A stretch of 6,213 bases of DNA from Gammaproteobacteria bacterium (lineage in GTDB: Bacteria; Pseudomonadota; Gammaproteobacteria; Competibacterales; Competibacteraceae): positions 1 to 6,213 of the forward strand of contig JAIFNF010000095.1 in the NCBI GenBank assembly GCA_020047885.1, given 5' to 3'. Below, piece by piece: positions 1 through 6,213 of this stretch (within the stretch, counting starts at the first letter, position 1; every line of letters starts with the position of its first letter). The notes under the pieces are model-generated. The model was not told the origin of the DNA and ran no database searches. It was given only the letters and a program-made list of their open reading frames with translations. The position numbers and the translations under genes are program-made.

Positions 1-125
1 CCGACGAACAGGGAAATGAACAGCGCCGTCAAAACGCCCAGAATCCCCCGCAGCGTCAGATATTGAAAAACGTTAAAGCCCCGGTAGACATTCTCCGACA
101 GCCATTCGGCCAGTAATACCAGCAT
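1..125 (-). CDS. mraY: phospho-N-acetylmuramoyl-pentapeptide-transferase MraY (partial, N-terminal 41 residues)
   Basis: MraY is the multi-pass inner-membrane enzyme that transfers phospho-MurNAc-pentapeptide from UDP to undecaprenyl phosphate, making lipid I. Only the first 41 codons lie in the window; the gene runs off the low-coordinate edge (the family is about 360 residues). The translation begins [20 protein letters not shown] and continues with [20 protein letters not shown], very close to the E. coli start ([26 protein letters not shown]). The second stretch is the beginning of the first transmembrane helix. None of the catalytic aspartates can be seen because they lie downstream. The ATG at 125-123 overlaps the murF TGA by one base and has a good upstream GGGGGA. 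This short reading frame was found by translating downstream of murF. Confidence 0.96.
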   Translation of the reverse strand, partial: MLVLLAEWLSENVYRGFNVFQYLTLRGILGVLTALFISLFV

Positions 126-1516
126 CAGCCGTGTCCCCCGGATTCGCTGCACAATGTCCCAGGCGCGGCCAGTGTCGCCACCACCCGCTCCATCCGCATC
201 CCCCGCGAACCCTTGACCAGGATCACCGGCGGTTCGCGGCTACTTTGCAAGGCATCGTCCAGCGCTGCCGTCAGCGCCTCTACCGTCTCGAAATGCGAAC
301 CGCCGTTGCCGAATGCACGAACCGCCGCCCGGCTGTGTTCGCCCAGTGCATATAACCGGGCAAACCCCGCCGCCCGGGCGTCCTCACCAGAACGGGCGTG
401 TAGTTCATCGGCTGCTGGCCCCAATTCCCGCATATCACCCAGCACCAGCCATTTGCTGCCCGTTTCTGCGCCGACCGTCTGCAACGCCGCCGCCAGCGAT
501 GCGGGATTGGCGTTATAGGCATCATGAATAACCGTGCTGCCATGTCGACCCGGCAACCGTTGCATCCGGCCGCCGACGCCGTGCAGACTTTCCAAACCCT
601 GGCGAACGTCATCGAGCGTCGCGCCGACCGCTAAAGCTGCTGCTGCCGCCGCCAGCGCATTGCGGATGTTATGCCGCCCCGGTAGCGGCAACTGAATATT
701 GATCTCGTGACCGTCGGCGCGTAGCCGAAAATGGTGAGTTACCGGATCAAGAAGCTGGCCGCTGACCGCCGCCGGTCGGTCAAGGCCAAAATCGACGATC
801 CGCCGTTCCTGGTTCAAGTTGCGCCAGTCGTCGGCATAAGGATCGTCGCTATTGATAATGGCGATGCCGTTTGCTCCCAGTCCCTGGAAAATCTCGCCCT
901 TGGCCTGCGCGACGCCCGCGACGTCGCCGAAGCCTTCCAGATGACAGGGACCGGCGTTGTTGATAATGGCCACATCCGGTCGCGCCAAAGCAGTGAGATA
1001 GGCGATTTCACCGGGATGGTTAGCGCCCATCTCGATCACCGCGTAAGCATGTTCGCTCTTCAATCGCAGCAGAGTCAGCGGGACGCCGATGTCATTATTG
1101 AGATTGCCCTCGGTCGCCAGCGTCGCGCCCCGCACCCGGAGAATGGCGGCGATCATCTCTTTCAGCGTGGTTTTGCCATTACTCCCGGTGAGCGCAATCA
1201 AGGGTTGGCGGAAGCGGGATCGCCACATAGCCGCCAACCGACCCAGCGCCAGCCGGGTATCGGCGACACGAATCTGGGGCAGCGGATCAGCGACGGTCCG
1301 GCTGACCAAGGCCACGGCTGCCCCCCGTTCGCGAGCGGTGGCGACGAAATCATGCCCATCAAAATTTGGCCCAGTTAGCGCGATAAACAACGCGCCGGTC
1401 GGCAACTGGCGGGTATCGGTGCTAACCGCCGTCAAAGCTACGTCCGCGCTGGCGCATTCACCGTCCAGCCCGTCAGTGACTTCGTGCAAACGCAGCGGTG
1501 GAAAAACCTCAGTCAT
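125..1516 (-). CDS. murF: UDP-N-acetylmuramoyl-tripeptide--D-alanyl-D-alanine ligase MurF
   Basis: MurF adds the D-Ala-D-Ala dipeptide to UDP-MurNAc-tripeptide, completing the cytoplasmic pentapeptide precursor. The 463-residue product is of normal length (E. coli: 452). Motifs in order are [16 protein letters not shown] (32-47) of the N-terminal substrate domain, P-loop TGSNGKTT (110-117), [13 protein letters not shown] (136-148), [10 protein letters not shown] (162-171), [12 protein letters not shown] (186-197), AKGEIF (205-210, with Lys206 at the position of the functional carbamylated lysine), [13 protein letters not shown] (278-290), [10 protein letters not shown] (331-340), LGDMRELG (359-366) and [11 protein letters not shown] (435-445). 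The signature NANP and [10 protein letters not shown] distinguish it from MurC, MurD and MurE. The ATG directly follows the murE TGA (TGAATG) with only a weak purine stretch upstream, so coupling to murE is likely. The TGA stop shares one base with the mraY start (TGATG). Confidence 0.98.
   Translation of the reverse strand: MTEVFPPLRLHEVTDGLDGECASADVALTAVSTDTRQLPTGALFIALTGPNFDGHDFVATARERGAAVALVSRTVADPLPQIRVADTRLALGRLAAMWRSRFRQPLIALTGSNGKTTLKEMIAAILRVRGATLATEGNLNNDIGVPLTLLRLKSEHAYAVIEMGANHPGEIAYLTALARPDVAIINNAGPCHLEGFGDVAGVAQAKGEIFQGLGANGIAIINSDDPYADDWRNLNQERRIVDFGLDRPAAVSGQLLDPVTHHFRLRADGHEINIQLPLPGRHNIRNALAAAAAALAVGATLDDVRQGLESLHGVGGRMQRLPGRHGSTVIHDAYNANPASLAAALQTVGAETGSKWLVLGDMRELGPAADELHARSGEDARAAGFARLYALGEHSRAAVRAFGNGGSHFETVEALTAALDDALQSSREPPVILVKGSRGMRMERVVATLAAPGTLCSESGGHG
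134..139 (-). promoter_or_regulatory. Shine-Dalgarno of mraY
   Basis: GGGGGA on the minus strand lies 8 nt before the mraY ATG, inside the last codons of murF. It fits a functional ribosome binding site and fixes the mraY start; most other junctions in the window have weaker sites. Confidence 0.6.
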
Positions 1517-3034
1517 TCAAGCGGTCTCGCTATTGGAAAGGAAAAATTCTTGCACCACGGCACGGTCGCTGAACGGGAAGCGCTCCGTACCCACAATCTG
1601 GTCGTTCTCGTGGCCTTTACCCGCCACCAGCACAATATCGCCCGGTTCGGCTTCGGTCAGGGCGTAAATAATGGCGGTACGCCGATCCCGGATCACCATC
1701 ACCCGGTGGGGATGCTGCGTCCCGGTTAAAATATCGCTGACGATGCGGTCCGGGTTTTCCGTGCGCGGATTGTCATCGGTGACGACGACTCGATCCGCCT
1801 GTTGCTCGGCAACTGCGCCCATCAAAGGGCGCTTGCCCGGATCGCGGTCGCCGCCGCAACCAAAAACGCACCACAGCCGACCCTCTCGCCCATGCTCGCG
1901 CAGAGCGCTTAAGACCTGCTCCAAAGCGTGGGGCGTGTGGGCGTAATCAATCACCGCCAGCGGCAGGCCGGCTCTCCCGCCCAGGCGCTCCATCCGTCCC
2001 GGCACGGTCGCCGTCCGCGTCAACCGCGTCAGTGCTTCGGCAAACGGCAGACCTAGCGTCAGCAGGGTCGCCAGCGTCGCCAGCAGGTTGCTGGCGTTAA
2101 AGCGTCCCAGTAACCCGGCCTGCAATTCGCCCTGACCCCACGATGATTCAATGTGCAGGCGTAAACCACTCGCCGTTAATGCGCGTGGCGCACCCCAAAC
2201 AAAGCGGGGCAATGACCGGGGTCGCTGACCCAGACCGTAAGCAACAATGCCGCGCCGAACCTGGGCTTCAGTTGCCAGGCGCTGGCCGAAGGCATCGTCC
2301 AGATTCAGCACCGCCCAGTCCGGTTGATGATCGACAAACAACCGGCGCTTGGCGGCACCATAGGCATCCAGAGTTTGGTGATAATCCAAGTGATCGCGGC
2401 TGAGTTGCGTCAATACCGCCGTCGCAAACGTAATGCCATTCACCCGATGCTGATCGAGGGCGTGTGAGGAGACTTCCATGACCGCGTGCTGCCGACCCGC
2501 AGCGACCAGTTCCGCCAGCCAGTGTTGCACGGCCAGTGGATCCGGCGTCGTATGTAATGACGGTCGGGTTTGGCCATGGACGCCGACGCCCAGGGTGCCG
2601 AGGATGCCGCAAGGGCCGGTTGCCGCATCGCTCAGCGCTTGGGCGATGAAATGAGCGCAGGAGGTTTTGCCATCGGTGCCGGTGATGCCGACCACTTGAA
2701 GTGACCGCGAGGGCTCGCCGTAGAACCGGCTGGCGATCCGCCCCAGGTTCTGACCCAGATCCGGCGCGGCCAGCAAGGGTAGCGCATCATCAACCGGTAA
2801 TGCTCCCTGCCAGGGCGGTTCCCAGATCACCGCCCGCGCTCCAGCCGCTTTCACCGTCGCTAAAAATTCCAACCCATGCCGCTGGCCGCCGCGCACCGCG
2901 AAAAAGAGATCGCCCGGTTGTACGTTCCGACTGTCGAACGCCAAACCACCGACCGGCAGGCTGGCCCATTGTGTCGGAATCCCCGCAAATCCAGCCATTA
3001 ACTGACCCAGGGAAAGCGGCGGCCGACTGATCAT
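1517..3034 (-). CDS. murE: UDP-N-acetylmuramoyl-L-alanyl-D-glutamate--2,6-diaminopimelate ligase MurE
   Basis: MurE is a cytoplasmic, ATP-dependent ligase that adds the third amino acid to UDP-MurNAc-L-Ala-D-Glu. The 505 residues show the three Mur-ligase domains: the N-terminal UDP-binding domain with DSRNVQPGDLFFA (34-46), the central ATPase domain with P-loop GITGTDGKTS (116-125), HTTPDP (161-166), MEVSSHAL (186-193) and RDHLDYH (213-219), and the C-terminal domain with DYAHTP (363-368), FGCGGDRDPGKRP (391-403) and GKGHE (472-476). Lys229 in YGAAKRRLF aligns with the carbamylated lysine of the family. DNPR at 421-424 is the known marker of meso-diaminopimelate specificity, against lysine enzymes. 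Two departures from common family sequence are Asp121 in the P-loop and Gln210 before SRDHLD. The ATG overlaps the ftsI stop by 4 nt; GGAA lies 8 nt upstream. The TGA stop abuts the murF ATG. Confidence 0.98.
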   Translation of the reverse strand: MISRPPLSLGQLMAGFAGIPTQWASLPVGGLAFDSRNVQPGDLFFAVRGGQRHGLEFLATVKAAGARAVIWEPPWQGALPVDDALPLLAAPDLGQNLGRIASRFYGEPSRSLQVVGITGTDGKTSCAHFIAQALSDAATGPCGILGTLGVGVHGQTRPSLHTTPDPLAVQHWLAELVAAGRQHAVMEVSSHALDQHRVNGITFATAVLTQLSRDHLDYHQTLDAYGAAKRRLFVDHQPDWAVLNLDDAFGQRLATEAQVRRGIVAYGLGQRPRSLPRFVWGAPRALTASGLRLHIESSWGQGELQAGLLGRFNASNLLATLATLLTLGLPFAEALTRLTRTATVPGRMERLGGRAGLPLAVIDYAHTPHALEQVLSALREHGREGRLWCVFGCGGDRDPGKRPLMGAVAEQQADRVVVTDDNPRTENPDRIVSDILTGTQHPHRVMVIRDRRTAIIYALTEAEPGDIVLVAGKGHENDQIVGTERFPFSDRAVVQEFFLSNSETA

Positions 3035-4848
3035 TTCTTGGGTTCCGTGGGCGCGTCCACACCCGCCAGTTTCATACTGGGCATGTCATCCGGCGTAATG
3101 TTCAGGGCGCGCAGTACGCCGCCCATGGCTGCGCCGAACACCGGAGCTGCGACCGCACCGCCGTAGTACACCCCACCCTTCGGTTCATCGATGATGATGA
3201 CCATGACCAGACGGGGATCGCTGACCGGCACCATGCCTGCGAACAGAGAAAGGTAACGGTTACTGGCGTAGTGGCCGCCGATGGATTTATGGGAGGTGCC
3301 GGTTTTACCCGCGATTCGGTAGCCGGGCACTGACGCTTTGGAGCCGGTGCCTTGCTGGCTGGTGGCCTGTTCCAGCATGAGGCGCATTTCTGTCGCGGTT
3401 TTCGCCGACATCACCCGCTGTTCCTGGGCCGGATCGAGCGGCTCTTCACGTTTCAACAGGGTCAGGGGTCGTCGCACGCCATTTGCGGCCAACACGGTAT
3501 ACGCCTGCGCCAGTTGCAGCATATTGACGGACAGCCCGTAGCCGAATGAATGATTGGCGTGGCCGATTTCACCGCCCCACTTTTTGAAATGCCGCAAAAC
3601 GCCGGGGCGTTCACCCAGCAGACCCAGGCCGGTCAGCGCCCCAAAGCCTAAATCTTTGTAGAATTTCCACAATTGTTCGGCAGGCAGCGACATGACGATT
3701 TTACTGGTGCCGATATTGCTGGATTTGATGATGACGCGGGTCACGTCGATCAGGCCATAACTGTGAACATCCTTCACGAAATTGCGGCCTACGCGGAAGG
3801 GACCCCGGGCATCGACGGGAGTGGTTGGCGTCCACTTGCCGCTTTCCAGGGCCATGGCGACCGCAAACGGCTTCATGGTGGAACCGGGTTCATAAGCATC
3901 CGTAACCGCATGATTGCGCAACAGTACGCTCTTCAACTCATCCCGATTGTTTGGGTTGCCCGCCGGCTGATTCACCAGCGCCAGAATCTCACCGGTCTTG
4001 ACGTCTACAATCACTGCCGAACCGGCGCTGGCGTTGTGCTGAATATAAGCCGCCTTCAAGGCGCGGTAGGCGTGGTATTGCAACCGGCGGTCGATACTCA
4101 ACGTCAATTTCTGGCCAGGTTGCGGTGGCCGAAGATTTTCTATGTTCTCGACAATCCGTCCCAGCCGATCCTTGATGACGCGCTTTTGGCCGGGAACACC
4201 CTGTAACGGGTCGTTGAAGACTTTTTCCAGACCTTCCTGACCCACGTCATCGACATCGGTGAAGCCCAGCAAATGCGAGGTGACCTCAGCATCCGGGTAG
4301 TAGCGACGGTATTCGCGTTGCGCATAGACGCCCGGAATCGTGAGTTGCAGGACTCGCTGGGCCTCCTCAGGGGCCAGATGTCGGCGCAAGTAAACAAAGC
4401 GACGGGGTTTTTTATCGGCCTGTTGCCGTTCGATATCTGGAGCCAGCTTTTTCTCCAAATCCGCTACGGTTATACCGAGTGCTGTCGCTAATGGTGGCCA
4501 GCGGTCGCGCTGTCCCAATAACTCCCCCGGCTCGGCCCAGATGGAATCGACGGGCGAGCTGACCGCCAGCGGTTCGCCATTGCGATCGACAATCATGCCC
4601 CGATGGGCAGGGACTTCGACGACTCGCAGGAAACGCTCATCGCCCTGGCCTTGCAGGAAATCCTTGTGAATCAATTGTAAATAGGCGGCGCGGGCCACCA
4701 TGCCGGTGGCCGCTACGCCCAGCAACCCGAGTACCAGGCCGGTACGGGTCATGGTCAGGACGGACGCCCACAGGCGCTGGGGCCGTGTCACTGGCATCGG
4801 CTTTGCGCGGCGGGTTGCCCGATGGGAGGGTTTGTATAGTTTATTCAT
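3031..4848 (-). CDS. ftsI: peptidoglycan D,D-transpeptidase FtsI (penicillin-binding protein 3)
   Basis: This is the class B penicillin-binding protein that cross-links septal peptidoglycan in the periplasm, working with FtsW. The 605-residue product (E. coli: 588) starts with a basic cytoplasmic tail (1-33) and a single membrane anchor (about 34-55). The dimerisation/pedestal domain carries HRGMIVDRNGEPLA (82-95) and YRRYYPDAEVTSHLLGF (180-196). The transpeptidase domain shows all three active-site motifs: STMK (323-326, nucleophile Ser323), SSN (376-378) and KTGT (515-518). No PASTA domain follows. The ATG at 4848-4846 overlaps ftsL by 8 nt and is preceded by a pyrimidine-rich stretch with no Shine-Dalgarno. 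An in-frame ATG at 4797 (residue 18) is a weaker alternative that also lacks one and would shorten the cytoplasmic tail. The TGA stop overlaps the murE start as ATGA. Target of beta-lactams in this family. Confidence 0.98.
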   Translation of the reverse strand: MNKLYKPSHRATRRAKPMPVTRPQRLWASVLTMTRTGLVLGLLGVAATGMVARAAYLQLIHKDFLQGQGDERFLRVVEVPAHRGMIVDRNGEPLAVSSPVDSIWAEPGELLGQRDRWPPLATALGITVADLEKKLAPDIERQQADKKPRRFVYLRRHLAPEEAQRVLQLTIPGVYAQREYRRYYPDAEVTSHLLGFTDVDDVGQEGLEKVFNDPLQGVPGQKRVIKDRLGRIVENIENLRPPQPGQKLTLSIDRRLQYHAYRALKAAYIQHNASAGSAVIVDVKTGEILALVNQPAGNPNNRDELKSVLLRNHAVTDAYEPGSTMKPFAVAMALESGKWTPTTPVDARGPFRVGRNFVKDVHSYGLIDVTRVIIKSSNIGTSKIVMSLPAEQLWKFYKDLGFGALTGLGLLGERPGVLRHFKKWGGEIGHANHSFGYGLSVNMLQLAQAYTVLAANGVRRPLTLLKREEPLDPAQEQRVMSAKTATEMRLMLEQATSQQGTGSKASVPGYRIAGKTGTSHKSIGGHYASNRYLSLFAGMVPVSDPRLVMVIIIDEPKGGVYYGGAVAAPVFGAAMGGVLRALNITPDDMPSMKLAGVDAPTEPKK

Positions 4849-5116
4849 GGGGTGGGATGTACAACACTTGGCCAGGGTCCGGGATGAGCATGTTCAACCG
4901 GGTGCGCGCCGTTTCCTCGACAGCGACTTCCGTCACCAGCGTACTTTGCTCCAGTTGTAATAATTCCCACTCAATCTCCAGTGAGTCCCGCTCGGTCTGC
5001 AGTTGCTGCCATTGAACAAAGAGTTGTCGATTAACGTGATGGGTGTAGGCCAGGCCCACGCCGGAACCCAGCACGGCGACCGTCAACGCCACGATTTGCC
5101 AGAATGAACTCCTCAC
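4841..5116 (-). CDS. ftsL: cell division protein FtsL
   Basis: FtsL is a bitopic inner-membrane protein that pairs with FtsB and FtsQ and helps activate the FtsW-FtsI septal synthase. The 91-residue product has only about 7 residues before a hydrophobic segment (about 8-24), then a periplasmic coiled-coil region rich in Gln, Glu and Leu (about 31-70), then RLNMLIPDPGQV (73-84), close to the family signature near the C-terminus. The stretch around LEIEWELLQLEQST (46-59) strongly resembles other gammaproteobacterial FtsL proteins. The start is GTG (5116-5114): a GGAG sits 8 nt upstream, the codon overlaps the rsmH stop as GTGA, and no ATG, GTG or TTG occurs in frame for about 30 codons upstream. 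The protein is shorter than E. coli FtsL (121 residues), mainly in the cytoplasmic tail. It ends 8 nt inside ftsI. Confidence 0.95.
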   Translation of the reverse strand: MRSSFWQIVALTVAVLGSGVGLAYTHHVNRQLFVQWQQLQTERDSLEIEWELLQLEQSTLVTEVAVEETARTRLNMLIPDPGQVLYIPPHE

Positions 5117-6057
5117 GCCAGTCGCTCCGCCACCCGCAACGTGGCGCTGCGGGCGCGGGGGTTCGCCGCGACTTCCGTAGCACTCGGCCGCACCGCCCGA
5201 CTTATCAACCGCAGAGTCATGCCTTCCGGTCGGCCCTGCACCGGCAGATCCAGCGGCAATTCTCGCCCGCGAGCCTGCTCCCGCACGAACTGCTTGGCTA
5301 TTCGATCCTCCAGCGAATGAAAACTGATCACGACTAACCGTCCGCCTGGGGCCAGCGCGGCGACCGCCTGCGGCAAGACCGCTTGCAGTTCGCCCAGTTC
5401 ATCGTTGACCGCGATGCGGATCGCCTGAAAAGCGCGGGTCGCCGGATGCTTGCCCGGTTCACGGGTGGGGATCGCCGCCGCGATGATCTCCGCCAGTTGC
5501 CGCGTCGTTTCAATCGGAGCCTGCTGGCGGGCGGTGATGATGGCGCGGGCCGCACGCCGGTGAAACCGCTCCTCCCCCCATTCCGCCAGTACGCGATTCA
5601 ATTCCGCCTCATCGACCCGCGCCAGCCAGGCGGCAGCGCTGAAGCCGGTGGTCGGGTCCATGCGCATATCCAGTGGCCCATTCCGAACGAAGCTGAAACC
5701 CCGTTGCGGATCATCCAGTTGCGGCGAAGACACCCCCAGGTCAAATAACACGCCCTGCACCTGGTCGAGCCATTCGCGTTCGGCCAGGGTCTCGGCCAGG
5801 CGGCTGAAGGGTCGCCGGATGAAAGCGAATCGGGGGTCTGCGCCGAAACGGGCGACTGCGGCAGCTTCTGCGGCGGGATCCCGGTCCAAGGCCAGCAACC
5901 GGCCATCGGGACCCAACCGCTCCAGAATCGCCGTGGCATGACCACCCCGACCGAACGCGCCATCCACATAGCGCCCATCGGGACGCACCGCCAGTCCGGC
6001 CAATACTTCGGCCAACAGCACCGGTTGATGGGGCAGGGAATCATGCGCGTCAGTCAT
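5113..6057 (-). CDS. rsmH: 16S rRNA (cytosine(1402)-N4)-methyltransferase RsmH
   Basis: Also called MraW. It transfers a methyl group from S-adenosylmethionine to N4 of C1402 in the 16S rRNA decoding centre and acts in the cytoplasm. The 314 residues match the usual length (about 313 in E. coli). Visible motifs are the N-terminal HQPVLLAEVL (10-19), the SAM-binding DGAFGRGGH (32-40), DRDP (58-61), FDLGVSSPQLD (105-115), RGFSF and GPLDMRMD (119-134), GEERFHRRAARAI (161-173), TRAFQAIRIAVNDEL (207-221) and SFHSLEDR (245-252), plus the conserved NPRARS tail. The SAM loop reads DGAFG where the E. coli protein has DGTFG. The ATG start lies 2 nt after the mraZ stop without a clear Shine-Dalgarno sequence, which suggests reinitiation from mraZ. 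The TGA stop overlaps the ftsL start by 4 nt. Confidence 0.98.
   Translation of the reverse strand: MTDAHDSLPHQPVLLAEVLAGLAVRPDGRYVDGAFGRGGHATAILERLGPDGRLLALDRDPAAEAAAVARFGADPRFAFIRRPFSRLAETLAEREWLDQVQGVLFDLGVSSPQLDDPQRGFSFVRNGPLDMRMDPTTGFSAAAWLARVDEAELNRVLAEWGEERFHRRAARAIITARQQAPIETTRQLAEIIAAAIPTREPGKHPATRAFQAIRIAVNDELGELQAVLPQAVAALAPGGRLVVISFHSLEDRIAKQFVREQARGRELPLDLPVQGRPEGMTLRLISRAVRPSATEVAANPRARSATLRVAERLA
5125..5128 (-). promoter_or_regulatory. Shine-Dalgarno of ftsL
   Basis: GGAG on the minus strand lies 8 nt before the GTG codon at 5116, within the last codons of rsmH. It is among the clearest ribosome binding sites in the window and supports the GTG start, for which there is no nearby ATG alternative upstream. 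Confidence 0.7.
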
Positions 6058-6059
6058 GT

Positions 6060-6213
6060 TTAGAACGCCAGGGCATCGAGATCAGGCAGCGGTTCGCCCG
6101 CATCATCCCTCTGACCCGACAGCAGCGCTTCGCGCCAGTCTTGCCAGGCCTGCTCGTTCCAGATTTCAAACTTGTTACCCTGTCCCACCAGCACCACCCG
6201 CTTATCCAGATTG
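6060..6213 (-). CDS. mraZ: MraZ, transcriptional regulator of the dcw cluster (partial, C-terminal 50 residues)
   Basis: The window edge cuts this gene; only its last 50 codons and a TAA stop (6062-6060) are present. The translated tail contains LDKRVVLVGQGNKFEIWNE, which matches the second AbrB-like swapped-hairpin half of MraZ (compare the VMLVGQFNKFELWDE stretch of the E. coli protein), followed by an acidic tail ending in DLDALAF. Known MraZ proteins are about 150 residues, so roughly 100 N-terminal residues lie outside the window. In the family, MraZ forms a ring-shaped oligomer that binds direct repeats ahead of its own gene and represses the dcw operon; that operator would be upstream and is not visible here. 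The stop is 2 nt before the rsmH start codon, as expected for the first gene of the cluster. Identity is secure from the motif plus position. Confidence 0.95.
   Translation of the reverse strand, partial: NLDKRVVLVGQGNKFEIWNEQAWQDWREALLSGQRDDAGEPLPDLDALAF

Larger units (their letters stand above)
1..6213 (-). other. dcw operon segment: mraZ-rsmH-ftsL-ftsI-murE-murF-mraY
   Basis: Seven co-directional genes are separated by +2, -4, -8, -4, 0 and -1 nt, so they are almost certainly one transcript. No hairpin followed by a T run and no convincing -35/-10 pair was seen at any junction, and there is no non-coding stretch longer than 2 nt. By comparison with other Gammaproteobacteria, the main promoter and the MraZ operator repeats should be upstream of mraZ, beyond position 6213, and murD, ftsW, murG and murC should follow mraY. 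Those neighbours are inferred, not seen. Promoters buried inside coding sequence cannot be excluded by reading. Confidence 0.9.

Noticed and set aside
731..1378. 215-codon open frame on the plus strand, opposite murF
   Set aside because: It lies wholly antisense to the conserved murF coding sequence. Its translation shows no recognisable domain, and long antisense frames are common opposite GC-rich genes. No ribosome binding site or promoter was seen for it.
2268..2612. 114-codon minus-strand frame inside murE
   Set aside because: It is an out-of-frame reading of murE, which is intact across this region with all motifs in one frame; there is no sign of a frameshift.
3673..4206. 177-codon open frame on the plus strand, opposite ftsI
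   Set aside because: It is antisense to the ftsI transpeptidase region, including its SxxK and SxN motifs, with no recognisable protein family. It is explained as a codon-bias shadow.
5383..5748. 121-codon plus-strand open frame opposite rsmH, and a 148-codon minus-strand frame at 5598-6044
   Set aside because: Both overlap intact rsmH in other frames and have low-complexity, Arg/Trp/Pro-rich translations typical of out-of-frame GC-rich sequence.
1..6213. A hidden novel system, mobile element, CRISPR array or RNA gene
   Set aside because: Coding sequence of seven conserved dcw genes fills the window apart from 2 nt. No inverted terminal repeats, spaced direct repeats, tRNA-like folds or compositional break were seen.

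Overview
The window is an internal slice of a division and cell wall (dcw) cluster, with every gene on the minus strand. Read in the direction of transcription (from high to low coordinates) the order is mraZ (3' end only), rsmH/mraW, ftsL, ftsI, murE, murF and mraY (5' end only). This is the order found in Escherichia coli and other Gammaproteobacteria. The protein details agree: a DAP-type MurE (DNPR motif), a short bitopic FtsL with a gammaproteobacterial-type C-terminal half, and a class B PBP3-type FtsI without PASTA domains. By eye, G+C is in the high fifties to about 60%. A mid-to-high GC gammaproteobacterium is the best guess; I cannot name the genus from sequence alone.

Layout: 6213-6060 holds the last 50 codons of mraZ (transcriptional regulator of the cluster). 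6057-5113 is rsmH (16S rRNA C1402 N4-methyltransferase). 5116-4841 is ftsL (divisome subunit, GTG start). 4848-3031 is ftsI (septal transpeptidase). 3034-1517 is murE and 1516-125 is murF, the third and fourth/fifth amino acid additions to the UDP-MurNAc peptide. 125-1 is the first 41 codons of mraY (lipid I synthase).

Packing is extreme. The six junctions are, in order: a 2-nt gap, a 4-nt overlap (GTGA), an 8-nt overlap, a 4-nt overlap (ATGA), direct abutment (TGAATG) and a 1-nt overlap (TGATG). There is no intergenic space for a promoter or terminator anywhere in the window, so this is one transcript driven from upstream of mraZ (outside the window), with probable translational coupling. 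MurE and MurF build the soluble UDP-MurNAc-pentapeptide, MraY moves it to the lipid carrier, and FtsI, with FtsL as part of the activating FtsQLB complex, cross-links the finished septal peptidoglycan.

I found no mobile element, RNA gene, CRISPR array, repeat family or undescribed system. All other long open frames, including two plus-strand frames of 215 and 177 codons, look like shadows of these genes. The observations in Part 2 are small sequence-level peculiarities of otherwise ordinary housekeeping genes.
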